DNA of 64,000 nt from Pseudopyrenochaeta lycopersici (GCA_003313425.1 NHZP01000001.1:1054001-1118000); one strand, 5' to 3'; shown: positions 34,601 through 45,788, numbered from the stretch's first letter. Translations and numbers: made by a program. The notes: generated from the letters alone by a model not told the origin.

Positions 34601-37600
34601 CGGACCCCACAAGAGCAGCGAAACCGCCAGCCATGGCTGCTGCTGCTACTTTGCTGCTACTGCTGCTGCTCTCACCGTACCGAGAGGCGTCTTTCACATG
34701 CGTGCCTTCACGGCTCGCTTCAGCAGATCGTGAAGGCTCGATGTCCCTGATGTCACGTTCGACTGTTGGAGTAGACAAGGGACTAACATCGCTCTCCTCC
34801 CAGCTATCTACACTAAGTCGTTTCGCTGCCTTAGCCTTTTTCTTCTTGTCCTTCTTACTCAGCTTGACCTCTGGCTTAGGCTCAGCTTCTTTTACAGGCT
34901 CTGGGATGTAGGCAGGAACAGGAGGTGGCTCAACACGCCTCGAGACCTCTTGCGCCGCTATGGTATGGTCAGTACTCTTGCCATCTTTCTTACCCTTCTT
35001 ACTCTTTTCCGTCGGAGCCTCCCAGTCTTCCTGGACAGGTTCATCAACTACAGGCGGTTCGTCAAAACTGCCAGGTATATGCATCGATACGGGCTCTGCA
35101 GTTACCTCGCCCTCCACGAAGCCCGAGGCCTTTGTCTTTTGATCTACCACTTTGCGCAAGTCCAGGTCAGAAACAGAAGTGTAGTGAGGTGACTGATAGA
35201 CACTGCTAGTTGAAGGGATTGACGAGGCCACAGTCGACGGAGCAACAATCGATGATGCTACAGTCGATGGCGCAGCATGCGAGTCCGTGAAGGGATTGCT
35301 GATGACGGATGAAGTGTCTTGCTTGTAGTCGCGTTCGACACTCCCATCACGCTCATCTCGAGAACGCACCGCTGCCGTTGTCAGAGCCGCAGCCGTGGCG
35401 GCAGCAGCGGCTGCAGCCTTGGCTTTCTTCTTGTCCTTTTTGCTACTCTTCTTCGCAGCAGCGCCAACGATACTATCCCATGTGGAATCGTCCTGATCTC
35501 GAACGAACTGCGTACTTGGGGCAATCTCCTTATTTTCGGGGGCCTGGACTATCTCTTTTGGTTGTTGAGGCTGATAAGTGGAAGTCTTCCGGCCAGACTT
35601 GGGTGATTCGTGCTCAATGGTAACCTCATCTTGTGAATATTTCTTCTCTGAGTCCTTGAAGTCCCCGTCGGAGACGAACTGCTCGCGAAAGGAATCAGGA
35701 GTTTGCACTTCAAAGTGATGGAACTGATTTTCGCCCCAGCTGACTCTAGAACCTGCCCGACTTCCTTTCTCCTGCTTCGGCTCTGTTGCTTCTTCTCTAA
35801 TGGCCTCAATATTTGGTGACGGGGGAACAGACACGCTCCGAACAGAAGGTGCGCGACTACCGGGAGGCGTAGGCTGAATGAGATTCAATGAAGGCACAGA
35901 CCAGGATTCTCCCAAAGCAGAACGACCGTCCTTAGTGGCGGTGAATGAATACGACACAGGGTATGGAGGGACCATTGGTTGACGAATAGCGATTTCGTCA
36001 TGAGCTTGAGAAATGTGAAGATCAGTGGCGCCTTCATTGGGATCCACCGGGCGAACCTTGGGCAGATTGTCCTTTTCCAGAAGCTCTTTAGGCGCGAAGA
36101 AATCGGCTTGAGACACTGGCTTCTCGTTATATCTGTCCTCCCAGTCCCGATACACGTCATGAACGCTCTCGCGAGGGCGATCGCGGGCGGTGTCCTTCTT
36201 CTTGAACATATTTGGGTCAAAGATCTCATCATCGAAGTAATCCTGTTCGATTTTGCTTGGCTCAAATGTCTTGATACTGCTAGGCTCGTAAGTTTTGACG
36301 GTGCTTGGTTCATAAGTCTTCACCTTATCCGAGTCGTAAGGCCTGACATTGCCGGCTTCGTAGGTCTTGACATTATTGGGCTCGTAGGTCCTGGTGTTGT
36401 TTGGCTCAAATGACTGAATACTGCTGGTAGCTTGAATTGGTTTAACAGCACTTGGCTCCGTCGTCTTCACAACTGAGGGTCTGCGGTCACGGTCGCGGTC
36501 TCCTACTTTTGTCTTCTCTTTGCTTTTGTCCTTGTAAGATGAGATCGCCGCACTGGTGATTGCTGCTGCTGCACCAGCAGCTACAGCACCCGCGGCGGTT
36601 GACTTCCAAGTATCAGGTTGGACAATGTCACGTTCGCGTTCTTCGAGCTCTTTCTCTTTACGACGCACATCTGTAGCAACCGAGCTCACTGAGCTCCCAG
36701 TCCGCTGTTGTTCAAGTTTTCGACGCTCTCGGTCGCTCTCATATCGGCTGGAATACTCTTGCGCCTCACGCTCTCTTCGCCGACGCTCAGTGTCTTCTCG
36801 AATTTCAGCTTCACGCCTCAAGGCTTCGAGGCGCTCAACTTCTCGTCGCTCAGTTTCACGACGCTCTCTCCGCATCTGCTCAGCTTCCGCCTCGAGATCT
36901 GTTTTACGCTTAGCCTCGGCTCGAGCATCACGCTCTTGACGGTCCCGCTCTTCTGCCTCTCGAGCGTCGCGTGCTCGCATATCTTCCTGTTGACGACGTC
37001 GCTCGTCTAAACGTCGTTCACTTTCTATCTTGGCCAAGCGTTCAGCCTCCATGTATTTACGGGCTTCTTCTTGCTGGCGTTGCAACTCGCGTCGGCGGCG
37101 CTCTTCTTCTTGACGGGCTTCATCTTCACGGCGAAGCTGCTCTCGGCGGCGGTCCTCATCTGCTCTTCTTGCGTCTTCATCTCGCCGTAACTGATCCCGT
37201 CTGAGGCGCTCCTCTTCTTCTCGACGGGCCTCATCCTCTCGACGAGACTGATCTTCCCTCCTCTGTTGATCACGGCGGCGAGCCTCTTCTTCATCGCGTC
37301 GGGCTAGCTGCTTTTGCCGCTCACGTTCTTCTTTAGCAGTCTGCTCCTGCGTCAGATTAAAGCGGACGTTACCAGATTCACTGGGCGGCCGATCGCCGCT
37401 CTTTGCTGCAGCGATTGCTGCAGCTCCAGCGGTCGCTGCAAGTCCTGCAATAGCTGCATCTCGTTTCCAAGATGAGCTTTGAATGGGTGATGAGTTGGCA
37501 CGGCGAGGGCCAGGAGGATATCCAGAGTACTGGGGAGTTTGTACAATGACGTTCTGGGTCTGGAATTGAGCAGGATGTGGTGACTGAAAAGGTGCTTGCG

Positions 37601-40600
37601 AGAAAACTGGGGGCCCAGCTGGGACGACATAGCCAGGCTGAGAGGATGGCTGCGTAGAATATATGGCTCCTGGAACCTGATGAATGGGCTGAGGCTGTTG
37701 AATGCTAATCGTTCCTGGTCCTGAAGTGATAAGAGGCTGAGGTGTCGGAACGGAGCTCGTACGTCTAGCATCGAATGATGCAGTAGGGTCATTTGGAGCA
37801 ACGGGATAAACAGACTGCAATGTCTGCACGCTACTCGATTCGCTGTCGTGACGTCCGAGGCCTGTCCCTATTGCTGCTCCAGCGAGTGCACCAGCGGCGC
37901 CTGCGGCGGTGGGACCAATAAGTGAGGTGCTGGCAATGTTGTCGTAGAGGTTATCAGAAGATCTTCTCTTCTTTTTACCAAAACCCCATCGCCAGCCCCA
38001 TTTGCTCGTCCCCGAGCCGTTTGATGCTAATGACTCCTGGCTCTTTCCATTCCGCCAATCACCGTAGACAAGGCCAGCATCGCTCGACGAATCAGAAGTT
38101 CCATCATCGGGCAAATCTTCCCATTCATCGTCACCGTAGCGTGAGCCAGGTCGGGGTCGATCGCTGCTCTTCCGTCCATGCCGATGTTCTTTCACTGCCA
38201 CTACCTCACTCTTGCGCTTGCTTGAAGACTTCCCGGCTTTGGCGGCTGCGATAGCTGCTGCAGTAGCTCCCAGGCCTGCCAGTGTAGCCTTAAGGCGCTC
38301 CTCCGAATTTCTTCTCTTTGGTGATGTTCGCCTACGCCTTCTAACGTAGCCAGTGCCAAACGCCATCTCGGAGTCGGAGGAAGACGTTGAAGCATTACCA
38401 AAATTGAAGAAGCCCTTCTTTTTCTGTTTGTGGCTGGTCGTTGACGGTTTTCGCTGTTTTTGTTTCGGTGGTGGTGCAGCAAAGAAGCCCCCCAGGAAGC
38501 CGCCCTGGGACTGGTGCGTTTGTCCGATCTCAATAACGGAAGCTCCAGAGACTGAGCTTCGAGAGGACTTGTGTCTTAGTTGCTGGGATCTTCTTCTCCG
38601 GCGCTCATCGTCACTACTGTCTCTCCGATGATGTTGCACGTAGACCTTCTTGGGAGATCGCGAGCGACTACGGCTTCGATGCTTTTTCTTTGTAGCAGCT
38701 CCCAAGACGGCCCCTGCCAAACCCGCACCAATTGCTGTCCCGATTAAGCCAGACTTCCCATTTCGAGAACCAGAGCTTGACCGCGACCGTGATCGCGAGT
38801 GGCGTCGAATGATCTTATAATCCTTCTTATCTTTTGTTACGCCGACAGACATTTGAGACATGCGGTCTCGTGAACGACTGCGGCGACGGATCTCAGAATG
38901 ACCGTAACTGTAGCCTTTCCTATCTTGTGACCGGCTGCGGCTTCGATGAGAGGTTTTCGTGCGAGGGTCGCGTCCAGACTTGATACTATAAGTATCGTCG
39001 AAGTCGTTCCGGCCTGCGTTCCATACTGCCTGCCCGGCTTTGGCAAGACCAATCCCTCCAAGCCCCGCAGCAACCCATCCTGCAGCACTATTGTTTGCTC
39101 GCTTCCGTCTCTCGTCGCCCGAAGAGAGTGAGCTGTGAGACTTCTTTTCTTTTAATGAGTATCGAGATTGCTTCTCGATACCGCCAGAGGGACGCATGTA
39201 TTCACTTGAACGCCTCTTATTGTAATGATGCTTGCGCGGCGCGTCATATATGCTGGATTGGGGGTCGAAGCAGCCTCTGCAAACACCGATATACTCCGTA
39301 TACTCCTCCATCTTCTGGACATCTTCGTGATCCTTCCACCAATCAACGAATCTGGAAACAGGGCCGGTATGCTGATGCCGCTGAGTCATGCCACCGGCCA
39401 TAAATGGACTTGGTGAGGGTCCAATACCATTATACTGTTGGCCGGGGAACGCTCCTGGAGTCGAGGTCGAGTAGCTATGCGGGGTGTGCTGCGAATTCGA
39501 ATGTGAATTATGTTTATGTAAACCATACGCTGCCAGCCCGGCAGCTCCAGCGGCGTAGAGGCCAGCATTGCTGCCAGATGACTGCTTCTCAGGCTTTGCA
39601 GGGCGAGGTGGCTTTTGAGGAGGCACACCTTCAGTGTCATATGTCGCCTGAGAGTAGGCTGGCGGATAGCCACTGCCGTCAGTAGTAGTGGCAGAAGGGT
39701 TTCCAGCTTGATAGTACAAAGAAGCAGTGGATCCTCCGACACCATTAGAATTAGATGCTGAATGATGAACACTCGAGGAGCTATAGCTCGTGGTGTGCTG
39801 TTGATTGTTAGACGAGCTATGGCCGATGGCGTAACCAAGGGCAGCTCCGCCAGCCAGTGCAGCTGGACCGAATTTGCTTGGTTTGACGGGCTTGGCTGGT
39901 TTGTCGGATTTGGAGGGTCGTGGAGGTTTCTGGGGCGCAGGGCCCTCTTCGATGAAAGCACCAGGCATTGTCGAGCTCGAGGGTCGTGGAGGCTTCGAGG
40001 GTGGAGTGTTCATGCTAGTACCATAAAAGTCTGCAGCAGCGCCCGAACCAGTGTCGGCGACCGGGTTGGCGTGCGCTGCCGCAGCCATGAGATGAGGAGT
40101 GTCTTGACCTATGATGACCGAGGGTGGTTGAGGCCTAACGCCGGGCTGCTGGTGGACAGACTCGCCCTGGTCATTGTAAAAGTCTGCAGCTGCTCCAAAC
40201 GGATTGCCTCCGGGCAAGGCACTCGTCGCATACTGCACGGGATCCTGACCGGGGAACTGGTCCTGCACGTGGCTCGACATTTCCCCTGAGTGTGGTCGAC
40301 TTCCTGGTGGCAGAGCGCCTGACATCATGGGCGCTCCTGCCTGGCCTGGAAACGGTGAGAAGCCCTCGCTCGCAATCTGGCCGCTGAAGCTGCGCTGCAC
40401 GGGCTTTGGGCTCTCTACGATGTCGCCTCTGTAGCCGCCGGCCTGCGACATGCTCCCTGACTGCTCTGAGCGCGTAGATCGCCGCTTCTCTGTCTTCCTA
40501 TCCTTCTCTTTGTCTTTACTCTTCTTCCTGTCCTTCTCGTCACGGTCTCTGCTGCGAGACCGGTCGCGTCGTGTTGTTGATACAGAGGACGCTGCATAGC

Positions 40601-40907
40601 TGGTAGGTCGTTCATCGCGCCTACGAGAATAGCGCTCGTCTCTTGGGTCCTCGTAGAGGTCATCATTTGCCCGTGAACGCGGCACGTCGTCGAAAGCAGT
40701 GACAAAAGATGCAATCGAGGAAGGTGCAGTGTCGCGTCGCGATGGCTTGCGGGTCGAGGTGGACGAGACCACTGATCGGGTATCCAAATCTCTCTCGCGC
40801 TTAGAACGCGTAGAGTCACCAGTTCGGCGACGGCGGGCGTCGTCGTCCTTGTCTCTGTTAGAAGCAGAGGAGCCGCTATCGCTCTTGCCCGTAAACCTGC
40901 TCCACAT
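10647..40907 (-). CDS. Leashin, fused giant Woronin-body tether, 10,024 aa
   Basis: Four exons on the minus strand: 40907-33246, 33168-12379, 12320-11321, 11269-10647. The introns are 77, 58 and 51 nt. All are GT-AG, and the second has a GCTAAC branch site. All phases agree, giving 10,024 residues (about 1.1 MDa). In Neurospora, N-terminal leashin sequence binds the Woronin-body membrane protein WSC, and other parts attach to the cell cortex or septal pore rim. Seen here: an N-terminal RS- and Gly-rich region with a conserved Trp/CxxC block (about 515-575), an ER/K helix (about 1192-1398), an octapeptide repeat (about 1496-1552), and conserved blocks at about 2645-2675 and 2748-2775. About fifty lysine-block modules follow to about 8900, then conserved Ser/Pro-rich sequence. 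A coiled coil (about 9511-9690) and a globular end complete the protein. The C-terminal part matches the family long annotated as involucrin repeat protein. ATG 40907 is the first Met of the conserved start. Small in-frame introns could remain hidden in the long exons. Confidence 0.9.
14090..31830 (-). repeat. Array of about fifty lysine-block modules in leashin
   Basis: A module of about 85-140 residues recurs about fifty times. Each has an acidic/Pro-rich linker and then a block of the type SKKDKKKKKGKKGK. On the plus strand this appears as recurring TTCTTGCCCTTCTT-like tracts. The blocks fall into neighbouring subclasses: KKGKKGKSVDIEPST (about 25.8-27.6 kb), KAKKAKRxSxAE (about 23.2-25.1 kb), KKGKKSGTATP (20.2-21.6 kb) and LSKKDKKKAK (about 16.4-18 kb). 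That pattern suggests local duplication followed by divergence. Third codon positions differ freely between copies, so protein sequence appears to be what is conserved. Three further blocks lie in exon 1 (about 34.8-35.5 kb). Confidence 0.85.
20258..21630 (-). repeat. Six-copy GTATP sub-array
   Basis: Six consecutive modules carry the block KKGKKSGTATP or a close variant. The copies lie near plus-strand positions 20276, 20521, 20775, 21046, 21315 and 21580, so the spacing is 245-271 nt. This is the most regular and most similar part of the array and looks like its most recent expansion. Confidence 0.75.
36251..36420 (-). repeat. Octapeptide tandem repeat in leashin exon 1
   Basis: About seven copies of an eight-residue unit with consensus [VI]KTYEPSx encode residues about 1496-1552. 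The central Tyr is replaced by Phe in the first and last copies. The unit is 24 nt long on the DNA. It sits between an Ala-rich segment and a more ordinary region containing DWEDRYNEKP. Confidence 0.8.
36716..37335 (-). other. ER/K-rich helix region of leashin
   Basis: About 205 residues (about 1192-1398) consist almost only of Arg, Glu, Lys, Asp, Gln and Ala, in patterns such as RRDEEEARRRDQQRRED. Opposite charges recur at i to i+4. This is the signature of a stable single alpha-helix (caldesmon/myosin-X type), or less likely a coiled coil, because hydrophobic a/d positions are mostly missing. Confidence 0.7.
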
Positions 40908-42153
40908 GATAATGGGCCGGTTGAGGGGGGCGAGGGTGTGGGAATATTAGGTTGTACTGTTGTCAATGAAGCGGGCGCAAATGAGGTGGTTCTTGACGGG
41001 CAAGATGCTGGGTATATCGCTGCACGAGCTGCAAGTGGGAGAGAATCGTTTAGGTCGTCATATCGTAGTAGATAATGTACAGAAGCTTAGTGTAATGTAG
41101 CTTGGAAAGATGCGCGCAATGCCAAAAAGATACACAATGCAGCCTCTCGCCGGCCCTCGTCGCGATCGATGGTGTGTTTGAGGAAAGCTGAGGGCTTGTC
41201 AGTTCAACAGCTCAGCATGGGCCTAGCGCAGTAGGCTGATCGACATGGGGGGCTGGGAGCGAATCCCACCTCGGATGGCGCCCAAACATTGCCTCCCTAC
41301 CCATGCACAGCTGATAGACGAAAGCTTCGCCAATGCTAGCATCAAGAACGCATCAGTGTCAAGTCCTGTTTTGTTGCGACATGGTTTGACATCCGAGTAA
41401 ATGTTTTTGGAGCTCCCCACTTGTTTACGGGCATTCTTGACAGGGTCCACAATCAGCCCGTGGGCGCCATAGTCATGACACCCTAGAGCGGAAGCGGAAG
41501 ACCCAAGGTAGCCCCAGCATTTGGCCCCTCGATGAAAGGAAATTGGCCATGTGCATTCAAAATATCCAGTCCCACAGTTGCCCGTCAGATCAACAGTTAT
41601 CAGATAAGTGTCTTGTAGAGTGGAGTTGACAGAATCGCAGCAATGGATTGGAATGATGTTTATTATTGGATCAAGTGCCATGCGACACTTGACCGGGTAT
41701 CTAAATACGGTTGAGCATGGAAGTTTGGAAACATTCCTATCGCGGAAGCTTGTCATGGCTTCCAACTAAGCGACCACCCGCCAAGCCGAAGGATTCCTAT
41801 CCAACTCAAAAGTCTACATCCACAACCTCAGAGGCATTGTCCTCACCCAAATCCTTTCCTCAAATAAGAGTGTGCAGGGGTTGCAGTTGCCAACTCCTGC
41901 CTTACACTGGGAAGTGTGTTGAACTCAGAAAGCCTGCATCCCATAGTGTCTGCTTCAAACAATACGCTCTGAACTTGCTCTCTCGCACACTGATGGCATG
42001 GTGTATCACCTCAGCTACATATCCAGTCTGTGGGCGTGCATGGCGCCTCTACAATACAAGACGCTCAGGCAGCAATATGCGTCTTTCTGGGGAAACTTCA
42101 CTCACTGGCACATGGAGCGGCTCATATATCCGCTCCTAATCTCTAGGGCTACG
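40908..42153. other. Leashin promoter region and 3' flank of rna15
   Basis: Both flanking genes are on the minus strand, so this 1.25 kb holds the leashin promoter and 5' leader plus the rna15 3' UTR. Open frames on both strands (41223-41756 minus, 41711-42139 plus) overlap each other. They lack recognisable domains or signal peptides, and I regard them as chance. No TATA box was found near 40908. Confidence 0.5.
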
Positions 42154-43130
42154 CTATGGTCGTCCTCCTGCCATCAACATTTGTCGAATCTGCATGATTT
42201 GCGCGCGGTACTCCGGGGTCAACTGGTCAATCTGCTGTGGAGTCAATGCCATGACCTGGGCGTACAGTGCTGATTGATCCATTGCCGGTGGTTGATGTTG
42301 CTGCTGTGGCGGAAGCTGGGTGTATGGTTGAGGTGCGGGTTGCTGGACTTGCTGCGGTGTGGGGGCAGGCTGTGGAGGGTATACGGGATAGTTCACGGGC
42401 GGCCGGGCAACTTGCGGTGGTGGCTGCTGAATCGGCTGAGCTTGCGCAACTGGTGCAGGAGCAGCAGATGTCTCCACAAGCGAACCAAGAATGGCCGGGT
42501 CGACAAGTTGGAGAAGGAGTAGCGACTGGAAGATGGCGTAGGCCAGCTGAGGCGCCTGCCGGAGCAGTTCGGTAGCCTTGCTCGGGTCCGTCATGACCAA
42601 GCCCTTCATCTGCGAGAGGATATCGAGGAGCTGCTCTGGGGGCAGTGTAGAGAGGGTGCGCGAAATGGCGTCGGGGCAGGTGAGGGTGGGTGGCAGCTCA
42701 ACGCCCGGAGGAAGCGGGCCCAGTGCGCTCGACTGCTGCGTCGGTGCTGGTGCTGCGGGCTGTCCATTCATGGGAGGTTGGGCGTCTCGAGTTGAGGGCG
42801 CATTATCGCCAGAGCCGCTCTCGTTTGACCAGTCGACCCTCAATTTCCTGCCCATGAGGTCGTAGTCGTTTAAGTTGCGTACGGCGGAGGCTGCTGCGTC
42901 GGCGTCTGCGAATTCTGCAAAACCAAAACCCTTGGGTCGCCCAGTTTCCTTGTCGTAGACCAAGCGAAAGTTATTGACCTGTCCGACGCGCCCGAGCGTT
43001 TCGATAATGAGTTCTTCTGTGCCGCCTGCGTGTATATATTAGCAACGCGCTGGCGCTGTGGAAGCGGTTACTTACCATAAGGGATGTTTCCGATGAACAC
43101 AACACGGCCCGCTTTGTCATTCGGTGCCAT
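42154..43130 (-). CDS. CstF-64 / Rna15 polyadenylation factor
   Basis: Two exons on the minus strand (43130-43076, 43025-42154) with a 50-nt intron, encoding 308 residues. This is the RNA-binding subunit of cleavage factor IA (CstF), which recognises the U/GU-rich element in pre-mRNA 3' ends in the nucleus. The N-terminal RRM has RNP2 VVFIGNIPY (10-18) and RNP1 KGFGFAEF (50-57). A hinge domain (about 122-195, including LPPEQLLDILSQMKGLV) is the part that binds the CstF-77/Rna14 partner. A Pro/Gln-rich linker of about 70 residues follows. The C-terminal three-helix domain (about 268-308, LTPQQIDQLTPEYRAQI) is the Pcf11-contacting element. Its length is close to yeast Rna15. The intron interrupts the RRM right after RNP2. 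CFT2, another 3'-end processing gene, lies 20 kb away at the right edge. Confidence 0.93.
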
Positions 43131-43549
43131 GATGAACAATCAGAGGATGAATGGAAGTATATGCGGCAGTGAAAGATGTGAGCGATTGTTGGAGGTTTGG
43201 AGATGGAGGCCGAATTGGTGTTTCTGTGAGTTTGGGTTCCTGGGTTGCTGAAGCACGGAAAGAGCACGCGAGGGCTTGGCGACATCTCTCCTCACCATGT
43301 ACGCAATCGTCCCAACTTTGATGTTACGGCCTAGAATCACAGGCAATTTATAGTACAAGGATGCTCATTCCCTCACTCCGTTAAGATCTATGGCTTGTAT
43401 TTCTATGTATATTGCTGGTCGGAACTGCATCCTGATTCTACGGCATTAGGCTTCCCGGTCGATCCAGGATAGTTTCAGCATCCGGCATGTATCTGCGAGG
43501 CTGTCTAGACGCTTTGAATCAATCCCCATTTACAAAGCGTCTCTCTCAT
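43131..43549. other. Intergenic region
   Basis: These 419 bases hold the promoter of rna15 (minus) and the 3' UTR of the amine oxidase gene (minus). I saw no other element. Confidence 0.6.
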
Positions 43550-45788
43550 TCACAACTTTGGTGCACAACATGTACCACCCTGACCAATCACTGCCTCGAC
43601 GCTGGGCTGCTGGTGCTGCTCGCTCAGCAAGTTGCTCTTGTTGAAGGCCTGCTCGCTCGGCGGGACATCTAATGCCGGGTTTTTGTCGAAGAAGTTGACA
43701 GGCTTCATGTGGATCTTCAAGATCTCACAAGGCATAACCGGGAAATCTTCCTGATGATGTGTCAGCTCGTTTGCACAGCGATCGTCAAAAAGGCTCTTAC
43801 AATCCTAGGCACATGGTTGATCCCCGCTTGGATGTACACCACCAAATCATCGTCTTTCACATTTTCATTCCTCTCCGCCCATGATCTCACACCAGTCCCA
43901 CCTCTTGACTGATTCGTATACGTCCCACCCGCGTATAGTTCGCCATCCCGATGCTTAACCACATAAATATTGTGATCTGAGAACTCAGCCCTCTTATAGT
44001 TGAAACTATCCTTATCCGACAAAATCTTCTGGAAAGGGGGAGCCTGAATCTTGTATGCAACTGGTTTACCATTGACAGGATTGCGCACATTCGGATTCTG
44101 GATCTTGAACGTCCGGTTGTTTTCGTACGCGATGTCATAGCCACCAGACTTTTCAACCACAGTCTCTTGCACGTAGTACCCAGTCCCGTGGGGATTCGAC
44201 TCTGAGCGCGGCATGGGGAATGCTTCGTCATACACGAGACGGTTAGAGTATCCGTCAAGCATAGGATCAACACGGAGACTGAAAATATGTTGGTGGTGTA
44301 CGGCGAGGACACCAGGGTGCACAACAGTGCCAAATGGTACTTCGACGCCTTCGTCAATAGGTTGAGTGCTAAGGATACCTGTCGCTCGGATCTCGTAATT
44401 GATTTCTCCAGCCTGGTTGAAAATGAATGCAAGGATGTATTCGTAGTTCGATACAGTGATGATCGACTGCAGGACCAACTCTCTCGATCGAACGACGGCC
44501 GCTCGTCCAGTCCTATAGTTCGTGTGCTTCCAGCCTAGGAGGGACAGAGTGAGTTTGTATCACATGTGTAGTTCTTGCATGCACACTTACCGATACCAGC
44601 ATCTTGCTCGTGGATACAAACAACATTGGGCATCTCCAGCACACCACCTTTGTCGTCTGAAAGGACTGCGCTGAGATAGTAGATTGAACCAAGGCAGTCG
44701 CAGCCCAACTTGAGGTTATTCGCCATTATCCCAGCACCAGCATCTCCAAGGTCAAATGCAGATTTCTTGTGGAACGGGTGTCTCGGGTCGGCGTAGGGAA
44801 TGTTCATGTCGCTCAAACTCATCCGGTAGAATAAACTTCGATTATCGTACCGCACATCATACAGCACCATACCCTCGCGCTGATTGAAGCCGACTCTGAA
44901 GTTCCACTTTTGCCACGACAGGACGCTCGACGTCCCTTCCTGTTGGACCTGGAAACTCGCTCCCTCTGGCTGAACAACATTTAAGGGTTTCAAGTCGGTT
45001 CGGAGATTTTGAGCTTCCGGTATGTATTCGTTCGGCGGCTGGACTTTGTATTTCTCTGTTGGCTTGATCGTGTTATCAGCACCAGTGGGTAGAAGGTCAA
45101 CGCGAATGACCTTCATATTCTCGGTGCTAATGACAGGTGAGATCGGAAGCGGCATAGCATAGTGGTTCGAGTCGGCTTCGGAGGAGTTCATCGGATCTCG
45201 CAGGTAGAGGAAACATTGGTAGAGTCTGTCCTCGTCGCCAATGCCGTCGGAGCCATATATCCAGGGATCACTGATGACAACTGCGCCTTCAGGAAGCTGC
45301 AATTTTGCAATTTCGGCTTGGACTTCTGGATCTGCAAGAGCCACTTTTTCGATGGTTATGATTTCGTCTCCATCACCGTTCGCATGTACGAAGGGCCCCA
45401 GGAGTGCATTCTGGATTACGCGACTTGATTTCAGATCGACCACCGCCTCGTGGAATTTATTCTAACGTCACACGTATCAGTCTTGCAGCCGTCACAAATC
45501 GAGTAATGAACCAACCGTATTTCTGATGTAGTAATTCAAGAACGCCCTCCTCGACACATCAGGTAGCGGCTTGCCACTGTGCTCTGCCTCAAGATACTTC
45601 AAAACCTCGGCCTTTGGTGGCTCCTGTAGTGTCACAACCTTGAAGTGCAAGTCTGTGTGCGCTGGCCATGAAGCTTTGATTATGGCGGCTGCCGTTTGAA
45701 GCTCCGATGCTGAAAGCGGGGCAAGAGGGTGCGAAAGGACTGTTCTCGCAGTCCGCGGCGTCGCGTCAGTGACGATCTCTGTCGACAT
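43550..45788 (-). CDS. Copper amine oxidase (topaquinone enzyme), 692 aa
   Basis: Four exons on the minus strand (45788-45516, 45461-44591, 44534-43801, 43750-43550) with introns of 50-56 nt, encoding 692 residues, the usual length. The enzyme oxidises primary amines to aldehydes with release of ammonia and H2O2, allowing use of amines as nitrogen source. All key residues are present. The catalytic base is Asp328 in AFDLGD. The NYEY site gives Tyr412, which becomes topaquinone. The copper ligands are His462 and His464 (HQH) and His622 in NHVPRIEDFPVMP; this last motif is split by the final intron. ATG 45788 has a good context (AAAATG). A longer frame upstream exists but adds atypical sequence. 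The C-terminus ends in Pro-Lys-Leu, a weak variant of the SKL peroxisomal signal. Fungal relatives are often peroxisomal, so import is plausible but not certain. Confidence 0.93.

Noticed and set aside
41240..41290. A possible tRNA T-arm (GAGCGAATCCCACC)
   Set aside because: The loop is not TTCRANN, and no matching acceptor, D-arm or anticodon arm was found at the right distances.
41223..41756. A Cys-rich minus-strand frame of about 177 residues between rna15 and leashin
   Set aside because: No signal peptide or recognisable fold, it overlaps another frame on the plus strand, and it lies where the leashin promoter is expected.
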